In this document: one piece after another, positions 12,048 through 22,408 of the stretch | How positions within the stretch are numbered: the first letter of the stretch is position 1 | How the letters are laid out: the number at the start of each line of letters is the position of its first letter | Source: Ceratobasidium sp. AG-K | Lineage: Eukaryota > Basidiomycota > Agaricomycetes > Cantharellales > Ceratobasidiaceae | Assembly (NCBI GenBank): GCA_037039685.1 | Contig: JAWNGF010000005.1 | Location: 2,418,001 to 2,482,000 of the forward strand | Length of the DNA stretch: 64,000 nucleotides | Reading direction: 5' to 3' | Made by a program: the position numbers and the translations under genes | The notes under the pieces: model-generated | Databases searched by the model: none | The model's input: the letters and a program-made list of their open reading frames with translations, nothing else | Told to the model about the DNA's origin: nothing

Positions 12048-13201
12048 TCAGTCGTCCAGATCGTATTCTTGGTCGCTATCTCCGAGTCCGAGTGATTGGC
12101 TGGGGTTGGTAAATGACATGGAGGGGAGCACACCGTGTCTGCATAGGGTTAGATGACGTTTTGGGAAAGCGTTGCCACTCACTTGATGAGGAGATTCCCA
12201 ATCCCGGCCTCGCCGGCTTCCCAATCTACTCGGATGAACGTGTGTTCTAGCTGTCCACCGCGGTAGACGAGGACGGTGGGAAGCATGTCAGTGTCTACTG
12301 CGACGCGGGGGTTGCCTAAAACGGGATTAATATAATACAATATACTCCTTGCTCGACTCACCATCCTCGTCCTCGTCTTCACTGTCCGTGGCGTGTCGCG
12401 AGGCCATCCTTGGATCAAATGTACCAGGCGCCGCGTCTGAATTCAGGACCGCAAACCCAATCGCGCTCGCCCTCGTCCGTAAAAACTTGGTCGAGACGTG
12501 TGATCGCGCAAGCCTAGCCAAGGCTTCATCCACATCCGCGCACCGAGTCACGCCCTAACCTAATCAATACTCAGCTGCTCATTAAAACGGCAAACTCACC
12601 AGCTCGTAGATATGAACGACCACCCAAGTCTGAGGCCGCTCATTCTCGACCGCGTCCAAGAACCCATTAACCCCAATCTCGCGTAAATGCCCAAACCCAG
12701 CACTTCCCCCCGTCGCGCGCTCCTTCAACTCGCGCCACCTCGTACGACGATACCGCTCCTTGGCCCCGCGTTCTTCTTCCTCTGCCTCTTTACGCTTGGC
12801 CTGTTCGTCTTCTCTATACGTCCTGGCGGTAATGGCAGTCTTTTCCATCTTTGCGTTCAACGCTGCGATCTCCTGGCTCGTTTGGAATTCTCTATCGCGC
12901 GTGCTTCGGCGCGGTCCCGAATCACGCCCTTGACACCCGTCCGGCCGGGGCCCATGCCTGTCGCAAGCGACCTGGTGAGATGAGAAACACGTCGTGCGGG
13001 TGGATATTAATTGTTACCTATCGAATTATGCGCTTGTGCATCGACAGGAGACTCGGGGCGTGAAATATCCGACCCAAAGAGCTCGTCGTCGGTATTCGGC
13101 TCGGGCGTGACCGAGCGAGAACGCGGAGGAGATCGGTCCGGGTCGTTGTTATCATTAAAGAGTGCGCCAGAGAGTACGAGTTCTTCGAGTCCTGCGTCCA
13201 T
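12048..13201 (-). CDS. phosducin-like protein (PhLP1/Bdm-1 type, G-beta-gamma chaperone)
   Basis: PhLP1 proteins work with the CCT chaperonin to fold G-beta and assemble G-beta-gamma; in fungi they are needed for heterotrimeric G-protein signalling. Exon 1 (from 13201) is acidic. The exon after the intron at about 13020-12955 opens with GMGPGRTGVKGVIRDRAEA, the family's typical GPKGVI-like motif. Next come an alpha-helical KMEKTAITARTYREDEQ segment and a thioredoxin-fold domain: GVNGFLDAVENE, TWVVVHIYEL, ARLARSHVSTKFLRTRAS, DTDMLPTVLVYRGGQL and FIRVDWEAGEAGIGNLL. The end is acidic, DSDQEYDLDD. Between RDRAEA.. and ..EIAALNAKMEK the frame shifts by one base at about 12873-12878 with no possible intron, so one base is probably missing. 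Otherwise the gene looks complete. Confidence 0.82.
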
Positions 13202-13420
13202 GGTGATCGTTCGATCAAGGACGACTGGGTGACGGAGCCAGGATTTGTCAACCCCCGCGCTGACTCATCACTCGATTCGGGAATTTCACAAGATGAATAC
13301 CATGCAGTATATATACATGCGACAGTCTATGCAAAAGCAACTAGGAAAACAATGGTATGCTAAGTCATCATCCAAACGTCAGTCGAACCGCCTCGCTCTC
13401 ACTCCCAGGGGAAAAAAGTC

Positions 13421-16256
13421 CTATGAACTGGCCTTGACCGCCAACCGCTGCGAACTCCTTATCCCTGCCACCCTCGCCCTCGGAGCCTTTTTCGTCACGC
13501 GCTTCGCCACTGCCTCTTTCGTCCTCCTCGCCCGCGTCTTGATGGGCGAAATCATCAGCCTTTCCCGCCCCGAATCCGTCCCAGTCACGTCCACCTCGGT
13601 GTCCTCGCCCCGCGTGAGCGACATGTGCTCCACCGCCCCGTCTAGACTCATCCCATCGCTCTCCTCAGTCGTCGGGTCGACGTCAATCACATCGTCGTCT
13701 CGCGTTTTAAACAACAGTCCGCGAGGTGGTTCAGCATCCGCAAGGTCTTCGTCTGAATCCGAGTCCTCGTCCATGGCTTTACCCTTGTCGGGACTCGCAC
13801 TGTCGCGGTACGTCGGGAGTTCCACTGCCAATTGCTTGCCCAACACAGACCGAGCACCAGATCCCATGAAGGATTGCGACGGTCGGGGGGGCGGTGACTG
13901 AAACCTGACTCGCGAGCGGAATATCCTCCTCCGAGTCGGAGTCCGTGCAGCTGATACGTTCGCCAGTGGAAGAAACGACAAAGTCCCGCCCGGGGATAGG
14001 GATCTGGGTTACTCGTCGCTGGAGTTGGCTTGTCGACGCGTTGCGAGCGAATGGTCGGCCGGTAGCGGACGAGATGCGGATGGGGGCGGGTTGACTCGAT
14101 GACGTGCTGGGACCGGGTTGGCCAAACGCCCCAGAGGGTTGACTCGACCAAGGGCTACCTTGACCAAAACTCGGCGTGTTGGCAAACAAGTGGCCCGATC
14201 CGAGGCTCTGACACCTAGCCGGCGGCAGACGAGCCCCATCAAGGTACCGCTTGGGCGACTTCATTGGCAACGAGCTGGAACGCGGGGGCGAGGCCATAAT
14301 AGTATCTTGCGTATCGGGCGCCGGTCTAGACTCCACCTCGTGCTCCACAGTCCCCGGCCCCACAGTGTTTTGCGACGACGGCCCCACGGTACTCTGCGAC
14401 GCGCCACATTCCATCTCGCCTAGGTCTGCCAAAGACGAGGCGGCGGTGCTCTGGGAGTCTTGCGACGAAAAGATCGAGTCTTGGGTCGAGGAACGGGAAG
14501 TTTGAGACGAGGGCGCCTGAGACGACTGGGCAGATGTGGATAGCTCGAGCTGGGAAGATGACGTTTGAGACGTCACCAGCTCGAGTTGTGAGGATTGTGC
14601 CGACGCAGAGGTGGATGGGTAGGGCGTAGACGCCGATGAGCCTTCGCGCGTAATCGGGAACCGGGGCGACTTGGTAAACACGGCATCGATCCGGGGCTGA
14701 CGTTGCACGCGAGGCGTGAGAGGCGAGGCAGCAGGACGCTTGAGCCCGATTCGAATCCCAGATTTTTTGCCGGGCGTGAGGAAAGGCGATCTGGACACTC
14801 CAACCGACCTCCCGACCCCCGACTTGCCCACTCCCCCGACCGACCTGCCCATCGTGCGCGCAGGGGACTTGGACAGCCCAATACGCATCTTCCGCTTTCC
14901 CGCCGGCAAAACAATCTTGAACCGGGTCGTCTCTTCGGGCGGGGTATTCTCTGATTCGGCGGATTTGGATTTTCCTTTTTTGCCCATCGGCTTCCCTGTC
15001 TTGCCTGCGCCGCCCTTTCCAGTAGCGATTTCCTTCTCCTTGCCCTTTTCTTCCTTGCCCGCACCAGCCTTGCCCAGCGGCCTCGGAATCCCATCGAGCG
15101 TCGACTGAACCTCCCAATCCACTGGTCTCGCTTTCCTCCACTCGCCAAGCACGTGGGCAACCCATGCATCCGCATCGCCCTGAACGTGGTAATCCAATAT
15201 TCCGGCCCATTCTCCCGGCGGGGGTGGAGTTCGATTCACAAATACGACATTGTGCAAAAGTGCGCGAGACGAGTCGGTACGGGACGAATGGACGGCCTTG
15301 GCGAACGACTTGACGAGGCTACGTAAACCGTGGACCTGAGGGAATCGGGTTTAGCCAAGTAGGGGATAGTAGGGAGTGTATATACCTTGAGGCTAGTACC
15401 CATCACAATCAACATGTCGGGTTTCTTCCCCAAGTCGGCGGTTTGGACGGCGCCAATGTGATCCCCGAGGGGATGAGGTTCGTCATAGAGTACGATAGCT
15501 GGCCGTAGCGTCCCACACTTGAGCGCACGTGCAGCCCGGGCGGTCCGAGCGTCGGCTGGAGTGGTGTTAAATCAGCTCGTAATGAATCAACATACTCACA
15601 TCGAGCGATACACTCTGGGCAATCCGGGGGGACGCCCGTGCGGAACTGGGCAATGTGTTCGGGGTCGCAGGGATAAGAGGCTGAACAAAGCGTGCACCGC
15701 ACCCGATGAATATCGCCATGGAGTTGGACGTTCTTTGCTCGAGGGGCCGTAGTATTCCCGGCATTAGGTTCCTGCGCCGACAAGCCAGCACGTTCTTCCA
15801 ATCCATCGATATTCTGGGTATAACTCCGCAGAAGTTTTCCCTTTGCGTCCAGAGTGGCTAAAAAGTCGTGAACAGGTGCTGGATGCGCTCCATCAATCTG
15901 CGTCTTGAGTTCTGCCATGAACGTGTAGAATAGCGCCGACGACATGGGGTCTCTGAACAATGCTGCGTCGAATAGATCTCGTCCTTTCATCACTACGTCT
16001 GGGTAGCGTGATTTCACGAGGTTGTACAGTCCATCGCTCGATCGAAAGTCCTGAAAACATTTAGCTTAATTAGAATAATATTCTACCGACTCACCGGAAT
16101 TCCGCTCGAACACGAGATACCTGCCCCAGTCACCACCACGATCCGCTTTGCCTTGGCGACTGCAAGTGCCAATCCATTCAGTGTCTTGCGCGATGACGAC
16201 TCGGCTGCCGTCGGTTTGGTCGACGACAGGTGTGTGAGTGGGACCGTCACCGTCAT
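13421..16256 (-). CDS. NAD-dependent histone deacetylase, Hst3/Hst4-type sirtuin with long charged tail
   Basis: Class I sirtuins of the Hst3/Hst4 branch deacetylate histone H3 (chiefly K56) in the nucleus and protect genome stability. From the ATG at 16256, exon 1 carries RIVVVTGAGISCSSGIP and exon 2 starts DFRSSDGLY at 16050. Then come the NAD-binding YTQNIDGLEERAG, the catalytic histidine in VQLHGDIH, zinc ligands C-x2-C (CTLC) and C-x2-C (CPEC), and LRPAIVLYDEPHPLGDHI, DMLIVMGTSLKV and VVFVNRTPPPPGEW. After about residue 330 there is a very long low-complexity extension of several hundred residues: Lys/Gly-rich first, then Ser/Gln/Thr-rich, then acidic. The reading frame moves across a run of seven G (13885-13891, plus strand) into the frame ending at 13421. 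A homopolymer indel or an earlier stop at 13779 are the alternatives. The gene is divergent from the first dehydrogenase. Confidence 0.85.
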
Positions 16257-16748
16257 AATACAATAAATATGGTCGGGGGCGGTCGTGGTCGTCTGGAGCT
16301 CGTCGACAACAAACACGGTGAGATCAGCGCACGTGACTTTCATGAGGTCGGGCCTGGACCACCACAACCAACGACAAGCTTTGTCTCCATTATCGCTATG
16401 GCATGTCTTGTTGAGCTGTGTACGCGATGCATGAGACTTTTTAATCGATTTCTGCCTACCTGTCTCATCATCCAGCTCAATCTGGTTCAGCTCTAACTTG
16501 AATTTGTCATGTTCACCTCGGGCAAATCTCACCTCCGACACGGACAGTTGGCTTCCCAAAACCCACCAACTCCATCCAATAGCGAAGACTTTCTCAGAGC
16601 AATCTGGCAATATTTGGCTCACCCGCGGGAGTTGAATCATCTCAACATTAATCTACGGCCAGCACCTTCCACGCACAATGACAAACCACCGAGCAACCTA
16701 TCCATCGGCTACTTTTTCACGTACTAGTAACGACACTCTTTTAACTCG

Positions 16749-16756
16749 TATAAATA
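16749..16756 (+). promoter_or_regulatory. TATA box of first MDR dehydrogenase
   Basis: TATAAATA lies 73 nt before the ATG at 16829. The other three paralogues have equivalent boxes: 18742-18748 (TATATAT), 20966-20973 (TATAAATA) and 34493-34500 (TATATATA), all 37-54 nt before their ATGs. Such boxes suggest inducible expression of the family. Confidence 0.6.
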
Positions 16757-16828
16757 CCCCAGTGAACCGTCTCCTTGAATGCATCCACTACTAGTGCATA
16801 CTCTCGACTCTTGTCCGCATACATCCAC

Positions 16829-18119
16829 ATGTCGACTCCCATCCCATCCACCGCCCGAGCCTGGCGCTACCCGCCCACTGCTCCATCCACCTGGAACGGT
16901 TATCACAGTCTCCAACTCAAAGACGTCCCCGTCACAGCTCCCGGCAAGGGAGAGGTTCTCGTCAAGCTCCGTGCCGCCGCACTCAACTATAGGGTCAGTC
17001 CCACTGGTTCCAGGTTCCCGCCCAAGGATATTCACACCCACTTCCCTCTAGGAAATTCTTGTCAGTCAAGGCGCTTATACTACGAGTCCAGCGCTCGGGC
17101 CTGACGGACAAGGTCTCATCCCAGCTTGCGACGGCGCAGGAGACATTGTCGCTCTCGGCCCCGGCGTCACACAATGGCAAATCGGCGACCGTGTCCATTC
17201 CTTGCTCTCTGAAGCCTGGATCGACGGACCGCTAAAGGTAAGTTAGAGTGGAGTTTGAATTTTGTCGAACGTGCCTGATAGTGATGTAGCCAGAGTACAT
17301 GCCCACCATGCTGGGGAGTGAGATCCAGGGCTGTTTATCACAATACAGGTCAGTTACGTATATTACACCTCACTCGGTCATCTCTAAACCTTGGCCAGGA
17401 TTTTCCCCGCGGAATTCGTCTTGCCTATTCCATCACACCTCTCGTACGAACAAGCGGCTGCGATCCCCTGCGCTGGAATAACTGCCTGGAACGTCCTTTT
17501 CGGTGCCAGGCCTACCACCAAGGATTCGACCGTTCTTGTCCTCGGGAGCGGCGGTGTCTCCGTATTCGCTGCGCAAATCGCCAAGGCTCTTGGTGCACGT
17601 GTGATCGCTACGACCTCCAGCAAAGAAAAAGCAGAGAAATATAAAGCTCTCGGTGTAGACGACGTGGTTGATTACCGCCAGACACCCGAGTGGGCTACGC
17701 GCGTGCGGGAGCTTACTGGGGGAGAAGGCGTGGACAGTGTTGTCGAGATTGGCGGCGAAGGGACGATGATCCAGTCTATCAAATCGGTCAAGCAGCAGGG
17801 GCAGGTGAACGTGGTTGGGTTCCTTGCCCAGCCTACACCGGGACAATCGTCGGTTCTCAGTAATCTCGCGCAGACGCTGATTTTCTCGGAAGCTATTGTA
17901 AGCACTCACCCTGTTTATTTTCCCTTACTAACGACTCTACAGGTTCGGGGCGTCGTAGTAGGGGGTAGGATGTACGCCCAGCGCCTGGATGAGTTCATAA
18001 GTAAGCACAAGATCGAGCCAATCGTGGACAAAGTATTCGGATGGAGCGAGGCGGTCGAGGCGCATGCGTATTTGGAGAGTGGAGCACACTTTGGAAAAGT
18101 GGTGATCCGGATTGAGTAG
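16829..18119 (+). CDS. medium-chain dehydrogenase/reductase, zinc-independent (copy 1)
   Basis: NAD(P)H-dependent oxidoreductase of the quinone-oxidoreductase/AdhP-like branch of the MDR family. Landmarks are WRYPPTAPSTW, GKGEVLVKLRAAALNYR, DGAGDIVALG, LSYEQAAAIPCAGITAW and the Rossmann motif VLVLGSGGVSVFAAQIAKA; the protein ends HFGKVVIRIE. The catalytic-zinc ligands of classical alcohol dehydrogenases (GHE) are replaced by DGAGD, so zinc catalysis is unlikely. Five exons: 16829-16993, 17052-17237, 17290-17348, 17399-17897 and 17943-18119. Unlike its three paralogues it has a single intron after the LNYR codon and no intron at the VVEIG position. It is the first of a tandem set and shares a 570-bp divergent intergenic region with the sirtuin. 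Substrate unknown. Confidence 0.88.
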
Positions 18120-18784
18120 GTGTATGCGCGATTTGTTAAATGAATAGGGGTTGCCTGTGTGAAGGCTTGGACTGCTACTATCCGCCATCAAGGTGTTATA
18201 GCCCTCGTCGCCCCTCCTGGTCTCGTAAAACGTTTCGATCTAGATACATATAGATGCGTGACTTGCGTGTTTGAGTCCCTGAAGAAACACACACGCCCTG
18301 AACGAGCCTTGATTCGGCCAAATGATTTTGCAAAGGCCGGACAATCTCAGTAAACCAAAATCGTCGACTGATCAACTCGGGAATCAGTTCATTCAGATTC
18401 TCGACGATCTAAGGATAACATCGATTCAGCAGGGTGAGGGCTTGGTTTTTCTCCCTTAATTCTACAATTTTGGCGACTAGCAGGAATGTGGAACCTGGAA
18501 TTGGATGGCAAAAAAAGTTTAAATACCCTACACAAATGCAAAACTTCCTCAGGAATCTATTGGTGGAGCATGACAGCATTGGGTCTTACATAGATGCGGG
18601 GGTTTTGTCAGCCGAGACTCGAGCCGCGCGGGTCGATGTCATCTGCACCTAGTTTATACTAGTGCATGATTACGCCGATACACGGTTGGTCTGGTCCCTG
18701 TTTTACGGGAATTCATCTTACGCGCATGAACATATTGCCATTATATATGCGTGCTTGACTCAAGTCCTTGCACCCAACTCAATC

Positions 18785-20169
18785 ATGACCACTAAAATCC
18801 CCTCTAATAGTCAAGCATGGCGTTACCCTCCAGACCACTCCACCTGGGATAGTTACCGCAGCCTAGAGCTCAAGAACGTTCCGGTCTCAGCTCCAGGAAA
18901 GGGCGAAGTGCTTGTGAAGATACACGCTGTATCACTCAACTATAGGTGTGCTTTGGTGTCCCCTCATACGTGTTTCATGTATCTGATTGTACCGTAGAGT
19001 TAGTAAAGCACACAGTTGTAACCCAGATCTAACAGCTCTATAGGACATCTTGACTGGCTCAGGCTCCTATCCATTGCCGCTCACTGACGGACCCGACGGA
19101 CAAGGATTTATTCCCACCAGCGACTGCGCCGGAGATATTGTCTCAATTGGACCAGATGTGGAAGGGTGGAAGATTGGTGATCGCGTTCACTCACTTTTTG
19201 TTGAAGGATGGATAGACGGCCCGTTGCAGGTACACATTTAAATACCCTAAGCCACTCCACCTAGACCTAATTACGATATGTAGCCTGAGCTCTGGTCTTC
19301 CATGCTTGGCGCTGGTATCCAAGGATGTCTTTCCCAATACCGGTATGTCAATCCGTCGCTTCTCGGACTGGTCTAACGGATCGACTAGCATTTTCCCTGC
19401 CGACTTCATCCTTCGTATTCCAACCCATCTATCTTACGAGCAAGCGGCTACGATTCCATGCGCCGGGGCCACTGCCTGGAACGCACTTTTCGGGAGCCGC
19501 CCCATTACTAAGGACTCGACAGTGCTTGTCCAAGGGAGTGGTGGCGTATCCGTGTTCGCTGCTCAAATCGCCAAGGGTGCCGGTGCGCGCGTAATTGCTA
19601 CCACGTCGAGTCAAGTCAAAGCTGACAGGTACAAGACTCTGGGAGTCGATCACGTAATCAATTACCGTGAGACTCCCGAGTGGTCCATCAAAGTCAAGGA
19701 GCTCACGGGGGGACAGGGTGTGGATGATGTAGTTGAAGTCGGTACGTTCCTTTTGGTCTCGTATTGTGTCTGGGAAATTAACGTGAGCTAGGGGGAGATG
19801 CCACTTTGGTCCAGTCCATCAAATCGCTCAAGCAACGAGGTTACGTCCACATAATTGGATTCCTTGCTAAACCTGAACCAGGTCAACCATCAACTCTCAA
19901 CAACGTCGCTTCGTTGTTGATCTTACCGGAGGCTACCGTAGGTTCATTACTATGTCTTTCCACTCTCGTTGAACGCGTCTTTTATTTAGGTCCGAGGAGT
20001 TGCAATAGGCAGCAAAGTCTTGACGCAACAGCTTGACGATTTTTTGGAAAAATACAAAATTGAGCCCGTCGTGGACCCTAAAGTGTTTGAGTGGAACAAG
20101 GCGGTCGAAGCGATTGCGTACCTGGAGAGTGGTGCACACTTTGGAAAGATTGTAATTCGGGTTGACTAG
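18785..20169 (+). CDS. medium-chain dehydrogenase/reductase, zinc-independent (copy 2)
   Basis: Paralogue of the gene at 16829. It opens MTTKIPSNSQAWRYPP and shows GKGEVLVKIHAVSLNYR, DCAGDIVSIG, LSYEQAATIPCAGATAW, the nucleotide-binding VLVQGSGGVSVFAAQIAKG and the end HFGKIVIRVD. Exons: 18785-18945, a single base at 18998, 19044-19229, 19284-19342, 19389-19741, 19792-19937 and 19990-20169. Removing 18946-19043 as one intron would put a stop after three codons (..R T S stop). Two introns with a one-base exon restore R-DILTGSGSYP. Both small introns have GT..AG ends and CTGAT or CTAAC branch points. The sequence otherwise looks intact, with strong codon-level conservation. Probably a redox or detoxification enzyme; the substrate is not known. 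Confidence 0.87.
18998..18998 (+). other. predicted one-nucleotide exon, dehydrogenase copy 2
   Basis: The base A at 18998 is the only nucleotide between the acceptor TAG of a 52-nt intron (18946-18997) and the donor GTTAGT of a 45-nt intron (18999-19043). It completes an AG-A arginine codon and restores the frame to the next exon, GAC ATC TTG. Confidence 0.7.
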
Positions 20170-21009
20170 GTGCATTTATGCGATCATTACTGGTTGTAAA
20201 CCGATAAGCAGTCATAAATGGATTGATCCCATTGATTTACACCATCAACCTCCCTCACAACAACGTCGCAATGCGTTGATATTCTTTTTCTCTAAAGCGC
20301 ATCACAGCTTTCGAATCTCAGGTATTCTACCATCTCACCTTATAGCCACACGCGGGCAATTCAGGTGCCATTCCATCGACTGCTGGGTTGAACGGGTAGA
20401 GGGGTGTACTAGAATATTGCATTGGTCACAATATTGATGAATGTTTTTGATCACTTGTACTTGACCCGACAGCCATTCCGGCGTGGAGCATGTAGCTAGA
20501 CCTGGGATTGATGACACACAGGTATCATTGATGACGTCACTGTGGACCCTGAGTACCGAATCAAACAGAGTAAAGCTGGATCACTCAACAAGCAATTTTA
20601 TGCTTTTGTAATTCTATTGCTGTGGGACGAGGTGAACATACCTTGGACTTGACTTGGATTTGCTTGGACTAGATTTGGCATTCTTGTGGACTAATGGCTC
20701 ACAGGACTGGCAAAATCACTGCAGCTCTACATTTAGAGCGGTTTGTGTTTGTCGATTCTCACCTTTGCACAAGCGCTAAGGTTCAATAGGATAAACATCT
20801 AAATTTCATGCCCGAAACCGCGACCAGCCCCGGAATACTACTGGCGGGAGTTTTCTCAGCTGAAGCTCGACCCACAAGTGATGCTCGGCCAATGCCCGAT
20901 TCTGACCAAGACCCGGGCTTCGTGGTTTGCGGCGGGCAACTATCTCCTCTGCCTAGCTAAAATCGTATAAATACACCCCAAAGTTCTCGTACAACATACA
21001 TCCTCTACC

Positions 21010-22408
21010 ATGTCTACTTCAAGCCTCCCTTCTACTGCTCAAGCCTGGCGTTACCCGGTGGACCAGTCTGCCTGGAATGGCTACCACAGCCTTGCACTCA
21101 GAGATGTTCCAGTTCCTCAGCCTGGAAAGGGAGAGGTGCTAGTCAAACTGCGTGCCGTGTCGCTAAATCAGAGGTGGGAAATTTGTCATCGTATTCACGT
21201 CTGTACTGACTCTTCATCCAGAGTATGTTGAATATCAAGTTACTCGTCCCCGTCTGACAACCGTCCAGGACATCATGATTGGCAAAGGGGGCTACCCAGT
21301 GAAAGTTACAAATGGGTCCGACGGGCAGGGCTTCATTCCGACTAGTGATGGTGCCGGCGACGTTGTTGCTGTTGGTCAGGATGTCACTGAGTGGAAGGTT
21401 GGGGACCGCATATACTCACTTGTTTCGGAGGGATGGCTCGATGGACCTTTGAAGGTACGTTGCCGTCATCGTTCCACAAGAACTCTCTGGAACCAGGCTC
21501 TGTCCCTTCATCTAGCCCGAATACTTTGCAACTCTTCTGGGTGGAGGTGTTCAAGGCTGTCTCTCACGATACCGGTACGTCTACCTTACCCTGCCTTGTC
21601 ACAGATTCTCACAATGATTGTATCAGTATCTTTCCAGCCGATTTCATCCTCCCCATTCCGGCTCACCTCTCGTACGAGCAAGCTGCTGCGATCCCATGCG
21701 CCGGTACCACCGCCTGGAACGCCCTTTTTGAAATCCCGCGTATCAACAAGGACTCGACCGTCCTCGTTCTAGGAAGCGGCGGTGTATCTATTTTCACCGC
21801 TCAAATCGTCAAGGCAATCGGCGCGCGCGTGATCGCCACTACTTCCAGCCAGGAGAAAGCTGAAAAGTATCGTACCATCGGCGTCGATGATATAATCAAC
21901 TACCGGGAATTCCCTGATTGGTCTACCAAAGTCAAAGAACTCACAGGGGGGAAAGGAGTTGACGATGTTATAGAAATTGGTAGGTTCATACCTATGCGGT
22001 GACGGGAACGGGACGCTGACGGACGAACAAGGTGGACAAGGCACACTCGTCCAATCGATCAAGTCGATCAAACAACAAGGATACGTTCACCTTGTTGGGT
22101 TCCTTGCACAATCCGAATCTGGACAGGCATCAACGCTCAGCGAGGCGGCACAGATGATTGTATTCACCCAAGCTAATGTAAGTCCCCCTATACTTATTCT
22201 TCTCATTGGATACTGACAACTTTCATAGCTACGGGGAGTTGCAGTTGGCCATAAGACCTCTGCACAAGCGTTCCATTCATTTGTGGAGAAGCACAAACTA
22301 GAACCGGTTGTGGATCCGAAGGTGTTTGGGTGGAACGAGGCCGTTGAGGCTCATTCGTATATGGAGAGTGGATCGCACTTTGGGAAGGTTGTCATTCGGA
22401 TCGAGTAG
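21010..22408 (+). CDS. medium-chain dehydrogenase/reductase, zinc-independent (copy 3)
   Basis: Third tandem paralogue, opening MSTSSLPSTAQAWRYPVD. Landmarks are GKGEVLVKLRAVSLNQR, DIMIGKGGYPV, DGAGDVVAVGQDV, LSYEQAAAIPCAGTTAW, the Rossmann stretch VLVLGSGGVSIFTAQIVKA and the end HFGKVVIRIE before the TAG at 22406-22408. Exon 1 ends at 21173 in phase 2 and the next long exon starts at 21269. The frame closes only through the single base A at 21222 between two introns. Later introns follow the GPLK, LSRYR, VIEIG and TQAN positions, as in copies 2 and 4. A TATA box lies at 20966. No broken codons were seen. Function as for the other copies: NAD(P)H-dependent, zinc-independent, substrate unknown. 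Confidence 0.87.
21222..21222 (+). other. predicted one-nucleotide exon, dehydrogenase copy 3
   Basis: A at 21222 lies between CAG (end of intron 21174-21221, 48 nt, branch CTGAC) and GTATGT (start of intron 21223-21268, 46 nt, branch CTGAC). AG plus A gives Arg and the frame continues GAC ATC ATG. Confidence 0.7.
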
